Below are positions 1 through 8,653 of a stretch of 64,000 nucleotides of DNA, piece by piece (position 1 is the first letter of the stretch; every line of letters begins with the position of its first letter). The notes under the pieces are model-generated. The model was not told the origin of the DNA. It saw nothing but the letters and a program-made list of their open reading frames with translations, and made no database searches. The position numbers and the translations under genes were made by a program. The DNA lies in the NCBI GenBank assembly GCA_947258435.1, contig CAMYID010000013.1, positions 124,001 through 188,000 on the forward strand, read 5' to 3'. The DNA is from an uncultured Alphaproteobacteria bacterium (GTDB lineage Bacteria > Pseudomonadota > Alphaproteobacteria > UBA11222).

Positions 1-441
1 CTTGAACCTGTCTCGCGATTGATTGTGCATGCGGGTGGCCCGGGCAACGGGCAGGCGGCAAAGGCGTGCAACAACATGCTGCTTGGCATCACGATGATCG
101 GCGCGTGTGAAGCATTTGTGCTGGGCGAAAAGCTTGGCCTTGATCATGAAAAACTGTTTGAGGTCACCGCGAATGCTTCGGGGCAATGCTGGTCGATTTC
201 AAGCTATTGTCCCGTAGCCGGGCCCGTGCCTGGCTCACCGGCGAATAATGACTATAAAGCGGGCTTTACCGCCGCGATGATGCTGAAAGACCTCCGTCTT
301 GCGCAGGAGGCAGCGCAGCATAATGATGCGGCTACCCCGCTGGGCGCTCAGGCGCAGGCGATCTACAGCATGTTCAATGCCGCAGGCAATGGGGATCTTG
401 ATTTTTCAGCGATTATCCGCTTTTTGCGGGGCGGTGGCTGA
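1..441 (+). CDS. mmsB: 3-hydroxyisobutyrate dehydrogenase, C-terminal part (cut by window edge)
   Basis: The reading frame is open from base 1, so the gene begins upstream of the window. About 146 C-terminal residues remain. The piece contains GGPGNGQAAKACNN, which carries the conserved catalytic lysine segment of beta-hydroxyacid dehydrogenases (GxGxxxKxxNN), followed by the all-helical C-terminal domain with YKAGFTAAMMLKDL. The family oxidises 3-hydroxyisobutyrate to methylmalonate semialdehyde with NAD+ in valine breakdown. The N-terminal Rossmann domain lies outside the window. Another member of the same superfamily, such as tartronate semialdehyde reductase, is possible, but the C-terminal motifs fit MmsB best. 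Confidence 0.88.
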   Translation, partial: LEPVSRLIVHAGGPGNGQAAKACNNMLLGITMIGACEAFVLGEKLGLDHEKLFEVTANASGQCWSISSYCPVAGPVPGSPANNDYKAGFTAAMMLKDLRLAQEAAQHNDAATPLGAQAQAIYSMFNAAGNGDLDFSAIIRFLRGGG

Positions 442-505
442 CTGGGGCAGGGCACCTGTCACCCGCGGGTCCGGTTGCATCCATGCGAAGCGCAATCACA
501 CGGCA

Positions 506-1114
506 TCAGCCGTCATCGGATGGCGTGGGCGAGGTGCCGCCGCCGATATTGATGAACCGGAAATTCTCGATACGGTAAAAGGCGGTTGCAAGTATCGGCT
601 GTGGCCAGCCTTGATCCTCTTGCTCGGCAACAGCTAGGGCACCGAACAGAATGGTTGTCTGGCCCGTTCCCATCCGCACCGGAAACAGCGACAGCTCCGA
701 TTGCAGACTTCTGCCATCTGTATAAAGATCATCAGAGCGGATGATGACGCCGCAGGGATGCTGTGCGGCGGCGTCGAGTAATTCACGCACCTTGTTGCGA
801 CTTTGCGGCGCCGCCTGCGCCAGAAAACGCCTGCCGGTCGGTTCAAACCCCCAAAGTTCGGTTATGCCCGTACCGCTGAGCCGGACGGTGAAATGGCCGG
901 TTTCATCACGTTCGAGCATGATAATCTGTGGCAGAATCGACCGCAAATTGCGCGGATTGATGGCATTTCTGTCCGGCAATAAGCCGGTTTTCTTCAGATT
1001 GAACCAGTAGTTGGAGATTTGCTCAGTGATGCTGAACAATTGCGGCGACTGCGCCGAGCGCCTGAATTGTTCGATCGCCTGTTGTCTGCGGCCGAGCGTT
1101 TCCTTTTCAATCAT
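506..1114 (-). CDS. PAS_5-type PAS domain protein
   Basis: This 202-residue cytoplasmic protein has no signal peptide, no membrane segment and no output domain. Residues ~30-170 read like the single-domain PAS_5 family (formerly DUF1300) common in Alphaproteobacteria: a WFNLKKTGLLPDRNAINPRNL opening, then a LPQIIMLERDETGHFTVRLSGTGITELWG core, then a strand with LFGALAV. Such proteins are usually stand-alone sensors or adaptors with unknown ligands. The start codon ATG faces the long AT-rich divergent region shared with the MarR gene. Its partner cannot be told from the context. Confidence 0.72.
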   Translation of the reverse strand: MIEKETLGRRQQAIEQFRRSAQSPQLFSITEQISNYWFNLKKTGLLPDRNAINPRNLRSILPQIIMLERDETGHFTVRLSGTGITELWGFEPTGRRFLAQAAPQSRNKVRELLDAAAQHPCGVIIRSDDLYTDGRSLQSELSLFPVRMGTGQTTILFGALAVAEQEDQGWPQPILATAFYRIENFRFINIGGGTSPTPSDDG

Positions 1115-1220
1115 CTAATGCTCATCGACTGTGTCTGACTGCTGGTGACGGCATCGCTTCCGGGCCGGGTTTGAACATCACTTAAATACATAACTTCAGA
1201 TATTTGTCTTTATCAGATAG

Positions 1221-1236
1221 TTACAAGCGCATGTAA
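1221..1236. promoter_or_regulatory. 16-bp near-perfect palindrome, operator candidate
   Basis: TTACA-AGCGCA-TGTAA has five-base arms around a GCGC centre, with only the two bases flanking GCGC failing to pair. It sits between divergent genes, one of which encodes a MarR-family repressor, a class that binds such dyads. Assigning the MarR protein to this site is inference. Confidence 0.3.
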
Positions 1237-1352
1237 AACACGATCAATCGGCATGAATAGTGACATTCACTACAGGTTGAGAGAAATGCAGTAAGGCTAA
1301 AGGCTGAAGAATGGTTGTTTCTTAATGCTATGTTATTAATAGGGGAGATATT

Positions 1353-1376
1353 ATCCCGGAAAATCCGGAATTTTTT
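1353..1376 (+). terminator. Weak intrinsic-terminator-like hairpin in the intergenic region
   Basis: CCGGA-AAA-TCCGG forms a 5-bp stem, extendable by two pairs across a mismatch, and is followed by TTTTTT. It lies on the plus strand about 130 bases upstream of the MarR gene, where no plus-strand gene is seen to end. It could end a small RNA, act as a leader attenuator, or be chance. Confidence 0.3.
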
Positions 1377-1502
1377 GAAGGGTGCCACTTTATTACCTTA
1401 TTTGCAGAATAGGGAAAATAGTAACAGGTGAAAATTCTCAAAGATAATCCAAATGGTTAGTTAATTTTGATTATCGACGAAGACGGAATCTACGCTGTTG
1501 TT

Positions 1503-2012
1503 ATGAATAGCCCAGATGCAGAAGAAACAGGTATGGCGCAGCCAGATAATCGCGAACAGCAGATAATCTTCGAATTCGGCGAGTTGTTGTCGATCATCGA
1601 ACGGTTGCATCGGCGTTTGCTTGATGTATTGAAAGCCGAGCTTGATCGTAGATTTCCCGCAAAGCTCAACGCGGTGCAGGCATTATTGCTTTACAATATC
1701 GGTGATTCAGTCATGACCGCCGGGGAGCTTCGCTCCCGTGGCCATTATCTGGGGTCAAATGTTTCCTACAATCTGAAGAAGCTGGTTAATCAGGGGTTTA
1801 TTCACTATTCCCGCTCGCTTGAGGATCGCCGCTCTGTCACCGTCAGGTTGACCGATGAGGGCCATCATGTCCGGCAGATGGTTGAGCAGATTTTATTGGC
1901 GCAATGCCGGACGCTGGAGGCGGAGCGTTGGCTGGGCGTGGGCGATCTTAACCAGGTCAATGAAGTCCTGCATACGCTCGAACGGTTCTGGGCTGCGCGA
2001 TTAAGCCTGTAG
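1503..2012 (+). CDS. MarR-family winged-helix regulator, LdtR-like
   Basis: The protein has 169 residues from the ATG at 1503; an in-frame ATG at 1533 follows a purine-rich GAAGAAAC stretch and is also plausible. The winged-helix core is clear: a helix rich in Leu and Arg (IIERLHRRLLDVLKAEL), the recognition segment GELRSRGHYLGSNVSYNLKKL, and the wing DRRSVTVRLTDEG. The GHYLGSNVSYNLKKLV signature is typical of the LdtR subgroup of alphaproteobacterial MarR proteins. In relatives this subgroup has been tied to cell-envelope and stress genes. No target gene lies beside it, so its regulon is unknown; it converges on the next gene with a 29-base gap. Confidence 0.75.
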   Translation: MNSPDAEETGMAQPDNREQQIIFEFGELLSIIERLHRRLLDVLKAELDRRFPAKLNAVQALLLYNIGDSVMTAGELRSRGHYLGSNVSYNLKKLVNQGFIHYSRSLEDRRSVTVRLTDEGHHVRQMVEQILLAQCRTLEAERWLGVGDLNQVNEVLHTLERFWAARLSL

Positions 2013-2041
2013 TGGTGCTGCAGCCGATCTGTGCCCCCGGT

Positions 2042-2845
2042 TCAGTCTTGCGGTGGCGGGTTCTCCCGCCGCATGCCGAAACGCGGAATAAATGCCGGTG
2101 TGCGGCGTTGATATTCCGTATAGTCGGGTTTTCGCGCCGATAGTTGGTCTTCCAGCAGTTTCACCCCTGACACCCGCAGGATCAGAAAGGTCATCAGGAG
2201 CGGGGCCCAGATTGTCCATAGGCTTGGCCAGTGGGCCGCAGCCAGCAGGAAAAGCCCCCATTGAAAACATGTCTCGCCGAAATAATTGGGGTGGCGGCTT
2301 ATACGCCATAAACCTTCTGTGCACAGCGCGGTGGCCGCGGGATTTTGCCGTTTGAAGCGGGTGAGCTGAAAATCGGCGATTGTTTCAAAGACCAGCCCGA
2401 ACAGGGCCATCCCCGCACCGGCCAGGGACAGCAGGTTCAGCGGGTGCGGATTTGTCAGCCCGAATTGCATGGGAAATGACAGCAGCCAGATCAGCATGCC
2501 CTGCAACCCGAAGACAACATAAAGGCTTTGCCATTCAAACGCCTTGCCCCGCCCGGCCCGCATTGCGGCATAGCGGGGGTCTTCTGCTCCGTGATGGCGG
2601 GCGCGCCAGCCAAGATAAGCGGCCAGACGCACCGCCCAAAGGCTGATCAGCACGACAACAAGCCAGTGCCTTAAATTGATCTGCGCCTGTGCGCCCAGAA
2701 CGGTTACCCAGGCGATCACCGCAAAGCCCGGGCCCCAGTAAAGATCGACAATCGAGACGTCACTGCGCCGCAGCGAGATCAGCCACAAGCCAAACATGAT
2801 GCTGAGCGTGATGGCCAGATTGAAGGCAAGAAGGGAAAGCAGCAT
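2042..2845 (-). CDS. DUF1295 / steroid 5-alpha-reductase-like membrane protein
   Basis: This is a 267-residue integral membrane protein with about six hydrophobic segments. The C-terminal half carries the DUF1295 signature GLWRISRHPNYFGE, followed by FLLAAAH and a basic C-terminus (RRTPAFIPRFG). The RHPNY motif is shared with isoprenylcysteine carboxyl methyltransferases and 5-alpha reductases, where it lies near the cofactor site. The natural substrate of bacterial DUF1295 proteins is generally not known. The ATG at 2845 is preceded on its strand by an AAGG-type ribosome site. It faces the broken GDPD gene across ~90 bases. Confidence 0.8.
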   Translation of the reverse strand: MLLSLLAFNLAITLSIMFGLWLISLRRSDVSIVDLYWGPGFAVIAWVTVLGAQAQINLRHWLVVVLISLWAVRLAAYLGWRARHHGAEDPRYAAMRAGRGKAFEWQSLYVVFGLQGMLIWLLSFPMQFGLTNPHPLNLLSLAGAGMALFGLVFETIADFQLTRFKRQNPAATALCTEGLWRISRHPNYFGETCFQWGLFLLAAAHWPSLWTIWAPLLMTFLILRVSGVKLLEDQLSARKPDYTEYQRRTPAFIPRFGMRRENPPPQD

Positions 2846-2932
2846 GGTTGTTATCCATGCCGATGAGACGGTAGCCCGTCAATAGAAGATCACTTATCCT
2901 GCGTTGTCTGTCTGCACCCCACAAGCTTGAGT

Positions 2933-3728
2933 ATGATGACCAGAGTCGCGCCCAAATTCTCCTATCTTGAACATGAAGGCTGCCTTGCTTTTGCGCATCG
3001 TGGCGGCGCGGGGGAACAGCTTGAAAACACGATGGCGGCTTTTGCGCATGCGGTTGCGCTGGGCTATCGCTATATCGAGACCGATGTGCATGCCACGGCC
3101 GACGGCGTATTGCTGGCCTTTCACGATGACAGGCTGGACCGCGTGACCGACAGCAGCGGCATGATTGCCCGGATGCCCTACCAGGATGTGCGGCAGGCAA
3201 GGGTGGGGGGGGGCTGCGCCCATACCGCTTTTGCAGGAGGTGCTGTCAAGCTGGCCGGAAATCCGGCTCAACATCGATCCGAAATCCGATCAGGCTGTGC
3301 GCCCGCTGATGGATGCACTCAAAGATCTGGATGCGGTCGGGCGGGTCTGCATTACCTCATTTTCAGATCGCCGCAATCGCCGGATCCGCCGTGAACTGGG
3401 GGCCGACATTTGTACCGGTATGGGGCCGGGCGAGGTGTGGCGGCTGGCCGGGCACAGCATTGGGCTGCCGCTTGGCGGCTTCCCGGCAGGCTGCGCACAG
3501 GTGCCGCTCAGCTATCGCGGCATTCCGATTGTGACACGGCGGTTTGTCGAGGCGGCGCATCGCCACAATCTGCATGTACATGTCTGGACCATCGATTGTC
3601 CCGATGAGATGGCGCGGCTGCTCGATCTCGGGGTTGATGGCCTGATGACCGATGCGGCAGGTGTTCTGAAGCAGGTGCTGTCCGCGCGGGGCGAGTGGCA
3701 TGAGGGCACACCGGCCGGACAGGGCTGA
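2933..3728 (+). pseudogene. Glycerophosphodiester phosphodiesterase, broken by a frameshift in a G9 run
   Basis: Two overlapping frames together make a normal-length GDPD protein of about 264 residues. The first (to about 3205) has the catalytic FAHRGG, YIETDVH and AFHDDRLDRVTD motifs. The second (from about 3213 to 3728) has PIPLLQEVL, LNIDPKSD, ITSFSDRR and the closing VHVWTID and GVDGLMTD motifs. The join falls in a run of nine G at 3205-3213; eight G would give one continuous protein. The enzyme normally cleaves glycerophosphodiesters to sn-glycerol 3-phosphate and an alcohol. The break may be a sequencing error, a true pseudogene, or a slippage-switched gene. The earlier TTG at 2927 is in frame; I chose the ATG at 2933. 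Confidence 0.8.
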
Positions 3729-3789
3729 TGCCGGCAATGTCCGGGCCGCAAGCGGTTGTGGCCATCTACTTCCGCGACAGATCGGCGGT

Positions 3790-5016
3790 TCATGAAAATG
3801 CGGCAATGCCTGTCATGGCCCGGCCCAGAATCAGGGCGTGGACGTCATGGGTGCCTTCATAGGTATTCACCGCTTCGAGATTCATGGCATGCCGGATCAC
3901 GTGATATTCGTCCGAAACGCCGTTCCCGCCATGCATATCGCGGGCAATCCGCGCGATCTCCAGCGCTTTGCCGCAACTGTTGCGCTTGATCAGCGAAATC
4001 ATCTCAGGCGTTGCACGACCGTCATCCTTCAGCCGGCCGACCCGCAGGCACGTCTGCAACCCGATGGAAATCTCCGTCTGCATATCCGCGAGCTTTTTCT
4101 GAACAAGCTGATTGGCGGCAAGCGGACGGTTGAACTGTTTCCGGTCGAGCGTGTATTGCAGCGCTGCTTTCCAGCAGAATTCCGCAGCGCCCAATGCACC
4201 CCAGGCAATTCCGTAGCGCGCATTGTTAAGGCAGCCGAACGGCCCCTTGAGGCCCGCCACATTCGGCAGCAGATTTTCCTCGGGCACGAAGACATCGTCC
4301 AGGGCGATCGAACCGGTGGGCGAGGCGCGCAGGGAAAACTTCCCTTCGATTTTCGCGGTGCTCAGCCCTTCCATCCCGCGTTCGAGGATGAAGCCCTTTA
4401 TATCGCCATTATGCGCCTCGGACTTTGCCCAGATGACGAAGACATCTGCGATGGGGGCGCTTGTGATCCACATTTTGGCGCCGGTCAGACGGAAACCGCC
4501 ATCAACTTTCTTCGCATGGGTGATCATGCTGCCCGGATCTGAACCATGGTCCGGTTCAGTGAGCCCGAAGCAACCGATCCATTCGCCGCTGGCGAGTTTG
4601 GGCAGGTATGTCTCCCGCTGCTCTTCCGTGCCATATGCGTGGATCGGATGCATGACAAGGCTTGATTGTACGCTCATGCAGGAACGGTAGGCGCTGTCCA
4701 CCGCCTCGACCTCGCGCGCGACGATCCCGTAGGAAACATAACCGACCCCGGCGCAGCCATACCCGTCAATCGTGGGGCCAAGCAGCCCCGCATTCCCCAT
4801 TTCGCGAAAAATCTCGCGATCGAAGGTTTCATGCCGGTTGGCTTCGACGATGCCGGGCATCAGGGTGGTCTGGGCGAACGCGCGCGCACTGTCGCGGATG
4901 ATGCGTTCTTCTTCGGTCAGCTCATCCGCCAGCAGGAACGGGTCGTCCCATTGAAATCCGGATTTGGCAGCCGCTGTGGCGGTTGAATGTTTGGATCCTG
5001 ATTCCGGTTGGGTCAT
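3790..5016 (-). CDS. gcdH: Glutaryl-CoA dehydrogenase
   Basis: A 408-residue acyl-CoA dehydrogenase, full length for GcdH. It shows the FAD-contact segment [16 protein letters not shown], the [18 protein letters not shown] region, and the C-terminal [20 protein letters not shown], where Glu387 is the expected catalytic base. This ending is more typical of glutaryl-CoA dehydrogenases than of short-chain acyl-CoA dehydrogenases. The enzyme oxidises and decarboxylates glutaryl-CoA to crotonyl-CoA in lysine and tryptophan breakdown. The start at 5016 is supported by AAAGGAA 8-14 bases upstream. No CoA-transferase or ETF gene is adjacent. Confidence 0.9.
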   Translation of the reverse strand: MTQPESGSKHSTATAAAKSGFQWDDPFLLADELTEEERIIRDSARAFAQTTLMPGIVEANRHETFDREIFREMGNAGLLGPTIDGYGCAGVGYVSYGIVAREVEAVDSAYRSCMSVQSSLVMHPIHAYGTEEQRETYLPKLASGEWIGCFGLTEPDHGSDPGSMITHAKKVDGGFRLTGAKMWITSAPIADVFVIWAKSEAHNGDIKGFILERGMEGLSTAKIEGKFSLRASPTGSIALDDVFVPEENLLPNVAGLKGPFGCLNNARYGIAWGALGAAEFCWKAALQYTLDRKQFNRPLAANQLVQKKLADMQTEISIGLQTCLRVGRLKDDGRATPEMISLIKRNSCGKALEIARIARDMHGGNGVSDEYHVIRHAMNLEAVNTYEGTHDVHALILGRAMTGIAAFS

Positions 5017-5424
5017 TGCTGGGGGTTCCTTTTGTGGGCAAGCAGAGGCCGGGTCAATTCCTGTTCGCTATCTGTTAGCGCGGGAATCAGGCGGGAGCAA
5101 TGCTGTAGCGGGCGAAATCGCCTGCCCATATATGCCAATGGGGCGATGCGGTCGCCGGGAAAGGCCGCCGGACACTTGTCTGGCAGGTAAAATCAGCATC
5201 GGGGATGTTTGGCGAGGCGTTTGGGAAGGCGCGACAAAAGGTGTATTTGTGCGGCGCGGCTGAAAGCGTTACTGTCTGGCGGCTGAGCGGGGCCGCCTCC
5301 GGTCGGGTGGCCAGGTTATTCGGTCACGCGAATTTGCGAGAGTACTAAAGATTGCGCAAGATTATTGTGCTAATACACTTTCCCGGTTGCGGAACACGGA
5401 TTGGAATAAGTTGCGGAACATTTG
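5017..5424. other. Divergent intergenic region gcdH / hemA
   Basis: These 408 bases separate two divergent genes and show no convincing coding sequence. The half next to hemA turns AT-rich (about 5336-5385) and includes TTGCGCAA followed by TTGTGC at 5353-5372, a loose inverted repeat, and TGCTAATAC at about 5370, which could be an extended -10 element. I could not build a confident promoter pair. No canonical FNR box (TTGAT-N4-ATCAA) was seen. Confidence 0.5.
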
Positions 5425-6636
5425 ATGGATTACGACAGTTATTTTTCGCAGGCGCTTGAGCAGATCAAGTCAGAAGGGCGGTATCGGGTTTTTGCCGATA
5501 TTTCCCGCCGTCGCGGCGAATTTCCGCGTGCATGGCATCATGTTCAGGGCGGTCAGCGGGAAGTCACCGTCTGGTGCAGCAATGATTATCTGGGCATGGG
5601 GCAGAACCCGACCGTCGTCAAGGCGATGGAAAAGGCGCTGCATGATGTTGGCGCGGGCTCGGGCGGTACGCGCAATATTTCAGGCACGAACCATTATCAT
5701 ACCCTGCTTGAGACGGAACTGGCCGGGCTGCATGGCAAGGAAGCCGCGCTTCTGTTTACTTCGGGCTATATCTCCAATGAAGCAACGCTGAGCACGCTGG
5801 CCAAGGTTCTGCCCGGCGTGACGATTGTCTCTGATGAGCTCAATCATGCGTCGATGATTGCGGGCATTCGCCATGGCGGCGGCCCGAAAAGGGTTTTCAG
5901 ACATAACGATCTTGCGGACCTCGATGCGGTGTTAGGGGCGCTGGATCCCGATGCGCCGAAGATCGTGGCATTTGAATCGGTCTATTCGATGGATGGCGAT
6001 ATCGCGCCGCTGCACGATATCTGCGACATCGCCCAGAAACATGGTGCGATGACCTATCTTGATGAAGTGCATGCGGTCGGCATGTATGGGGAGACGGGCG
6101 GCGGCGTATCCGAACGTGATCAGGCGGCTGAGCGGATCGATATTATCGAGGGAACGCTGGCCAAGGCATTCGGTATTATGGGCGGCTATATCACCGGTAA
6201 TGAGAATATTATCGATGTTGTCCGCTCATTCGCGCCAAGCTTCATCTTCACAACCTCGCTGTCCCCGGTACTTGCGGCCGGTGCGCTCGCCAGTGTGCGG
6301 TATCTCAAGCAGAACCAGGAACTGCGTGATTGCCATCAGGAACGTGCGGCGCGGCTGAAGACGCTGCTGCGCGAGGCCGGGCTGCCGGTTATGCCATCAG
6401 TCAGCCATATCGTGCCGGTGTTTGTGGGAAATGCAGCGCTTTGCAAGCAGATTTCGGACGAATTATTGTATGATCACGGCATCTATGTGCAGCCGATCAA
6501 TTATCCGACCGTTCCGCGCGGGACGGAGCGGCTTCGCTTCACACCGACCCCGCTGCATAGCGATCAGATGATGGCGCAGCTTGTGCAGGCACTGGATCAA
6601 GTCTGGATCAAATATCAGCTGGAGCGTGCCGCCTGA
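5425..6636 (+). CDS. hemA: 5-aminolevulinate synthase
   Basis: A 403-residue PLP enzyme of the alpha-oxoamine synthase family that joins glycine and succinyl-CoA to make 5-aminolevulinate, the first step of heme synthesis in Alphaproteobacteria. Diagnostic stretches are [37 protein letters not shown] and [15 protein letters not shown], with Lys247 as the Schiff-base lysine, and the C-terminal [13 protein letters not shown]. The ATG at 5425 gives the usual MDYDSYF start; a TTG lies directly before it. The presence of this gene argues strongly for an alphaproteobacterial host. A small conserved gene follows after 27 bases. Confidence 0.97.
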   Translation: MDYDSYFSQALEQIKSEGRYRVFADISRRRGEFPRAWHHVQGGQREVTVWCSNDYLGMGQNPTVVKAMEKALHDVGAGSGGTRNISGTNHYHTLLETELAGLHGKEAALLFTSGYISNEATLSTLAKVLPGVTIVSDELNHASMIAGIRHGGGPKRVFRHNDLADLDAVLGALDPDAPKIVAFESVYSMDGDIAPLHDICDIAQKHGAMTYLDEVHAVGMYGETGGGVSERDQAAERIDIIEGTLAKAFGIMGGYITGNENIIDVVRSFAPSFIFTTSLSPVLAAGALASVRYLKQNQELRDCHQERAARLKTLLREAGLPVMPSVSHIVPVFVGNAALCKQISDELLYDHGIYVQPINYPTVPRGTERLRFTPTPLHSDQMMAQLVQALDQVWIKYQLERAA

Positions 6637-6663
6637 CCGGCGGCGAGGGCGGCGGGAGCAGTC

Positions 6664-6861
6664 ATGCCCGCGGGGAAGCAGTCGGAATATCTGATTGAGT
6701 TTATTGCCCTGGGCAATAGCGTGAAGGTATCCGCGCTTGATCCTGTGACAGGGATTGAAGTTTCGATTGTCGGGCCGGTTTCCGCAAGCAGGCATATCCT
6801 GACCACCCATGCTGTGAACAAGCTTGAACGCCGGCTTGCCCGGGAAAAAGGCGGTCGCTAG
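6664..6861 (+). CDS. Small conserved protein, DUF6898-like
   Basis: A 65-residue soluble protein. Its core, EYLIEFIALGNSVKVSALDP followed by VTGIEVSIVGP, resembles the short alphaproteobacterial family I recall as DUF6898, which has the same order: a strand, G-N-x-V-K-V-x-A-x-D-P, then a second strand and a basic C-terminal helix. The family has no assigned function. It follows hemA by 27 bases on the same strand, so the two are probably cotranscribed. The length is normal for the family. The family name is from memory and should be checked. Confidence 0.62.
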   Translation: MPAGKQSEYLIEFIALGNSVKVSALDPVTGIEVSIVGPVSASRHILTTHAVNKLERRLAREKGGR

Positions 6862-7004
6862 GGGCCGGGAAACGCAGCTCCCGCAGGCATGCTGAGGTGA
6901 TGCTGGCGTAATTATCTCCCCTTTTTTGCCGGGCGGTGTCATAGTCAAGGGGCTGACGAACGCGGCATTTGGGGTGTCTGACAAGCTATCGGGAAGCAAT
7001 CAGG

Positions 7005-7760
7005 ATGAATGGAAAGCTGACGCGCGGCGACAGGCGCTATTCGGTTATGGCAGGGTTGGCCTTGGTCTTTGCGTTGATTGCCCTGCTGGTGATCGTTTCT
7101 GGTGTGTTCAGCGCACATATCGGTCTGGTCCCTGATCTGACGGGTTTCGGCATTTTCGCCATCGGGCAGGCGCTTGCAATTTTGGCGCTGCTTGTCAGCC
7201 TTGTGGGGCTTGTCCGGACGCGGCATAGCAAGCGGGCAGGACGGGGCAAGGCAACCGCAGCTTTGGTTTTATCGGCGCTGATGTTGCTGCCGCTTGTATT
7301 CTTCTTGCCGACAGCGCTTCAGGTGCCGCCTATTCACGATATTACGACCGATACGCAGAACCCGCCAGAATTCACGGCGATTGAGGCGCTGCGTACGGAA
7401 AATGACAATGATCTGACTTATGCAGGCGCGCCGGTCGCGAATTTGCAGCAAGAGGCTTATCCCCAAATCGTGCCGCTCATTCTGCCGCTGTCCCGGGCGC
7501 AGGCATTTGCGAAGGCCAAATCGGTCGCCACCGAACTGGGGTGGGAGATCGTCAGTGCGGACGCAGCGACGGGTCAGATCGAAGCTGTCGATGAAACAGC
7601 GCTTTTCGGCTTCAAGGATGATATCGCCATCCGCATCGGCACAGATGAAACCGGTGCGGCAAAGGTCGATATCCGCTCTGCCAGCCGGGTCGGGCAAAGC
7701 GATCTGGGCGCAAATGCCGCGCGCATCGAGCGTTTCATGCGGGCCCTGCAGGAAGGCTGA
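7005..7760 (+). CDS. DUF1499 domain membrane protein
   Basis: A 251-residue protein starting at the ATG at 7005. There are three N-terminal hydrophobic segments (about residues 17-39, 50-70 and 84-103). They are followed by an external or periplasmic DUF1499 domain with PPIHDITTDTQNPPEF, FAKAKSVATELGWEIVSAD, QIEAVDETALFGFKDDIAIRI and VDIRSASRVGQSDLG. The last two stretches are the family's hallmark. DUF1499 proteins have no established activity. The earlier in-frame TTG at 6969 has no ribosome site, whereas CAGG lies just before 7005. Confidence 0.82.
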   Translation: MNGKLTRGDRRYSVMAGLALVFALIALLVIVSGVFSAHIGLVPDLTGFGIFAIGQALAILALLVSLVGLVRTRHSKRAGRGKATAALVLSALMLLPLVFFLPTALQVPPIHDITTDTQNPPEFTAIEALRTENDNDLTYAGAPVANLQQEAYPQIVPLILPLSRAQAFAKAKSVATELGWEIVSADAATGQIEAVDETALFGFKDDIAIRIGTDETGAAKVDIRSASRVGQSDLGANAARIERFMRALQEG

Positions 7761-7830
7761 TATGTTAGGCATTTATGCCTGAACGATCGCCGCTGCCGTC
7801 GGTAACAACAGGCAGCGTGACAAAAAGGAC

Positions 7831-7854
7831 GTGCAGGAAGTGCAGGAAGTGCAG
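7831..7854. repeat. Short tandem repeat, 9-bp unit
   Basis: GTGCAGGAA occurs twice in tandem and is followed by a partial third copy (GTGCAG). It lies between the convergent ends of the DUF1499 gene and mucR and is not in a coding frame. Confidence 0.85.
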
Positions 7855-7878
7855 TGTGACGCGGCGTGCGGTCCGGGG

Positions 7879-8316
7879 CTAGCTGTCGTCCTGTCTTTTG
7901 TCGCCGGTCCGGCCCAGCCCGATTTTCTTGGCAAACGCTGAGCGCTGCGCCGCGTAATTAGGGGCAACCATCGGATAGTCAGGGTCAAGGTTCCATTTCA
8001 GGCGGTATTCTTCGGGTGTCATACCGTAATTTGTTCGCAAATATCGCTTGAGCATTTTCAGTTTTTTGCCATCTTCGAGACAGATCAAGTAATCAGGCGT
8101 TACGGATTTGCGGACCGAAACAGCCGGTTTCGGGGTCTCACTTTCGCTTGTCAGATCCTGTTGTGCGATGTTTGCCAAGGTTTTATGCACGGATTCAATA
8201 AAACTTCCCAGGTCTTCTGACGGAATTTTATTATTACTGACATAGGCCGATACAATTTCCACCGCCAAATGCAAAGCTTCATCTTCAGAAGGTTTGATGA
8301 TGTTTTCCTCTGACAT
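7879..8316 (-). CDS. mucR: MucR/Ros-family zinc-finger transcriptional regulator
   Basis: The protein has 145 residues from the ATG at 8316 (MSEENIIKPS). It has the MucR architecture: an acidic N-terminal helix region (LHLAVEIVSAYVSNN), the SVTPDYLICLEDGKKLKMLKRYL zinc-finger segment, and TNYGMTPEEYRLKWNL, then a basic tail with YAAQRSAFAKKIGLG. MucR proteins bind AT-rich DNA and act as global, often self-repressing, regulators of envelope, exopolysaccharide, motility and cell-cycle genes. Only one zinc-ligand cysteine (LICLEDG) is visible where Ros has two, which is common in the family. The longer frame upstream to 8403 has no family similarity. Confidence 0.9.
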   Translation of the reverse strand: MSEENIIKPSEDEALHLAVEIVSAYVSNNKIPSEDLGSFIESVHKTLANIAQQDLTSESETPKPAVSVRKSVTPDYLICLEDGKKLKMLKRYLRTNYGMTPEEYRLKWNLDPDYPMVAPNYAAQRSAFAKKIGLGRTGDKRQDDS

Positions 8317-8653
8317 ACCGAATGACCTATGAACGAGTTGGTTGATAAGGTGAACAGCCCCAATATGGGGTATCAAAACGTAAAGATGCAAATAATAAAT
8401 CATTTGCAGTTAAGTATACGTAAACCAATTCACACTCTTCGCAACTTTAAAATACTCAATTGTCTCTAAATTGATGTGTCGCGATGTCGGTCTGGTGTGC
8501 GGCGGGGGGCTGTGATAAGAACCGCCTGCCGGCAGAGAGACGGCGGCGCGCTGCGCGCGCCCGGCATCACCGAATTGTTGAAAATTTCCACGCGCGAAAA
8601 TTTGTAATTCCGATCGGCGATATGAACATTTTCTGTCTGAAGAGGACGCGTCA
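8317..8653. other. Divergent intergenic region mucR / glyA
   Basis: These 337 bases contain no credible gene. The mucR-proximal half is AT-rich, as expected for MucR autoregulation, and holds the inverted repeat at 8388-8407. The glyA-proximal half has a GC-rich hairpin, GGCGCG-CTGCG-CGCGCC at 8545-8561, then an AT-rich stretch with TTGAAA at 8578-8583 and TGTAAT at 8603-8608; the 19-base spacing is long for a promoter. I see no glycine riboswitch. Confidence 0.5.
8388..8407. promoter_or_regulatory. Inverted repeat upstream of mucR
   Basis: GCAAAT and ATTTGC are perfect six-base arms around an eight-base AT-only-but-one spacer, 72-91 bases upstream of the mucR start codon. AT-rich tracts with T-A steps are preferred MucR sites, so autoregulation is a reasonable inference. 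Confidence 0.35.

Larger units (their letters stand above)
1115..1502. other. AT-rich divergent intergenic region between PAS gene and MarR gene
   Basis: These 388 bases hold no convincing protein gene and are clearly richer in A+T than the flanking coding DNA. They contain a near-perfect 16-bp palindrome at 1221-1236 and a small hairpin with a T-run at 1353-1376, both listed separately. The promoters of the two divergent genes must lie here, but I see no strong -35/-10 pair. Confidence 0.6.

Noticed and set aside
8466-8653. Glycine or SAM riboswitch upstream of glyA
   Set aside because: GC-rich hairpins are present but the conserved core bases of known glycine or SAM riboswitches are not seen.
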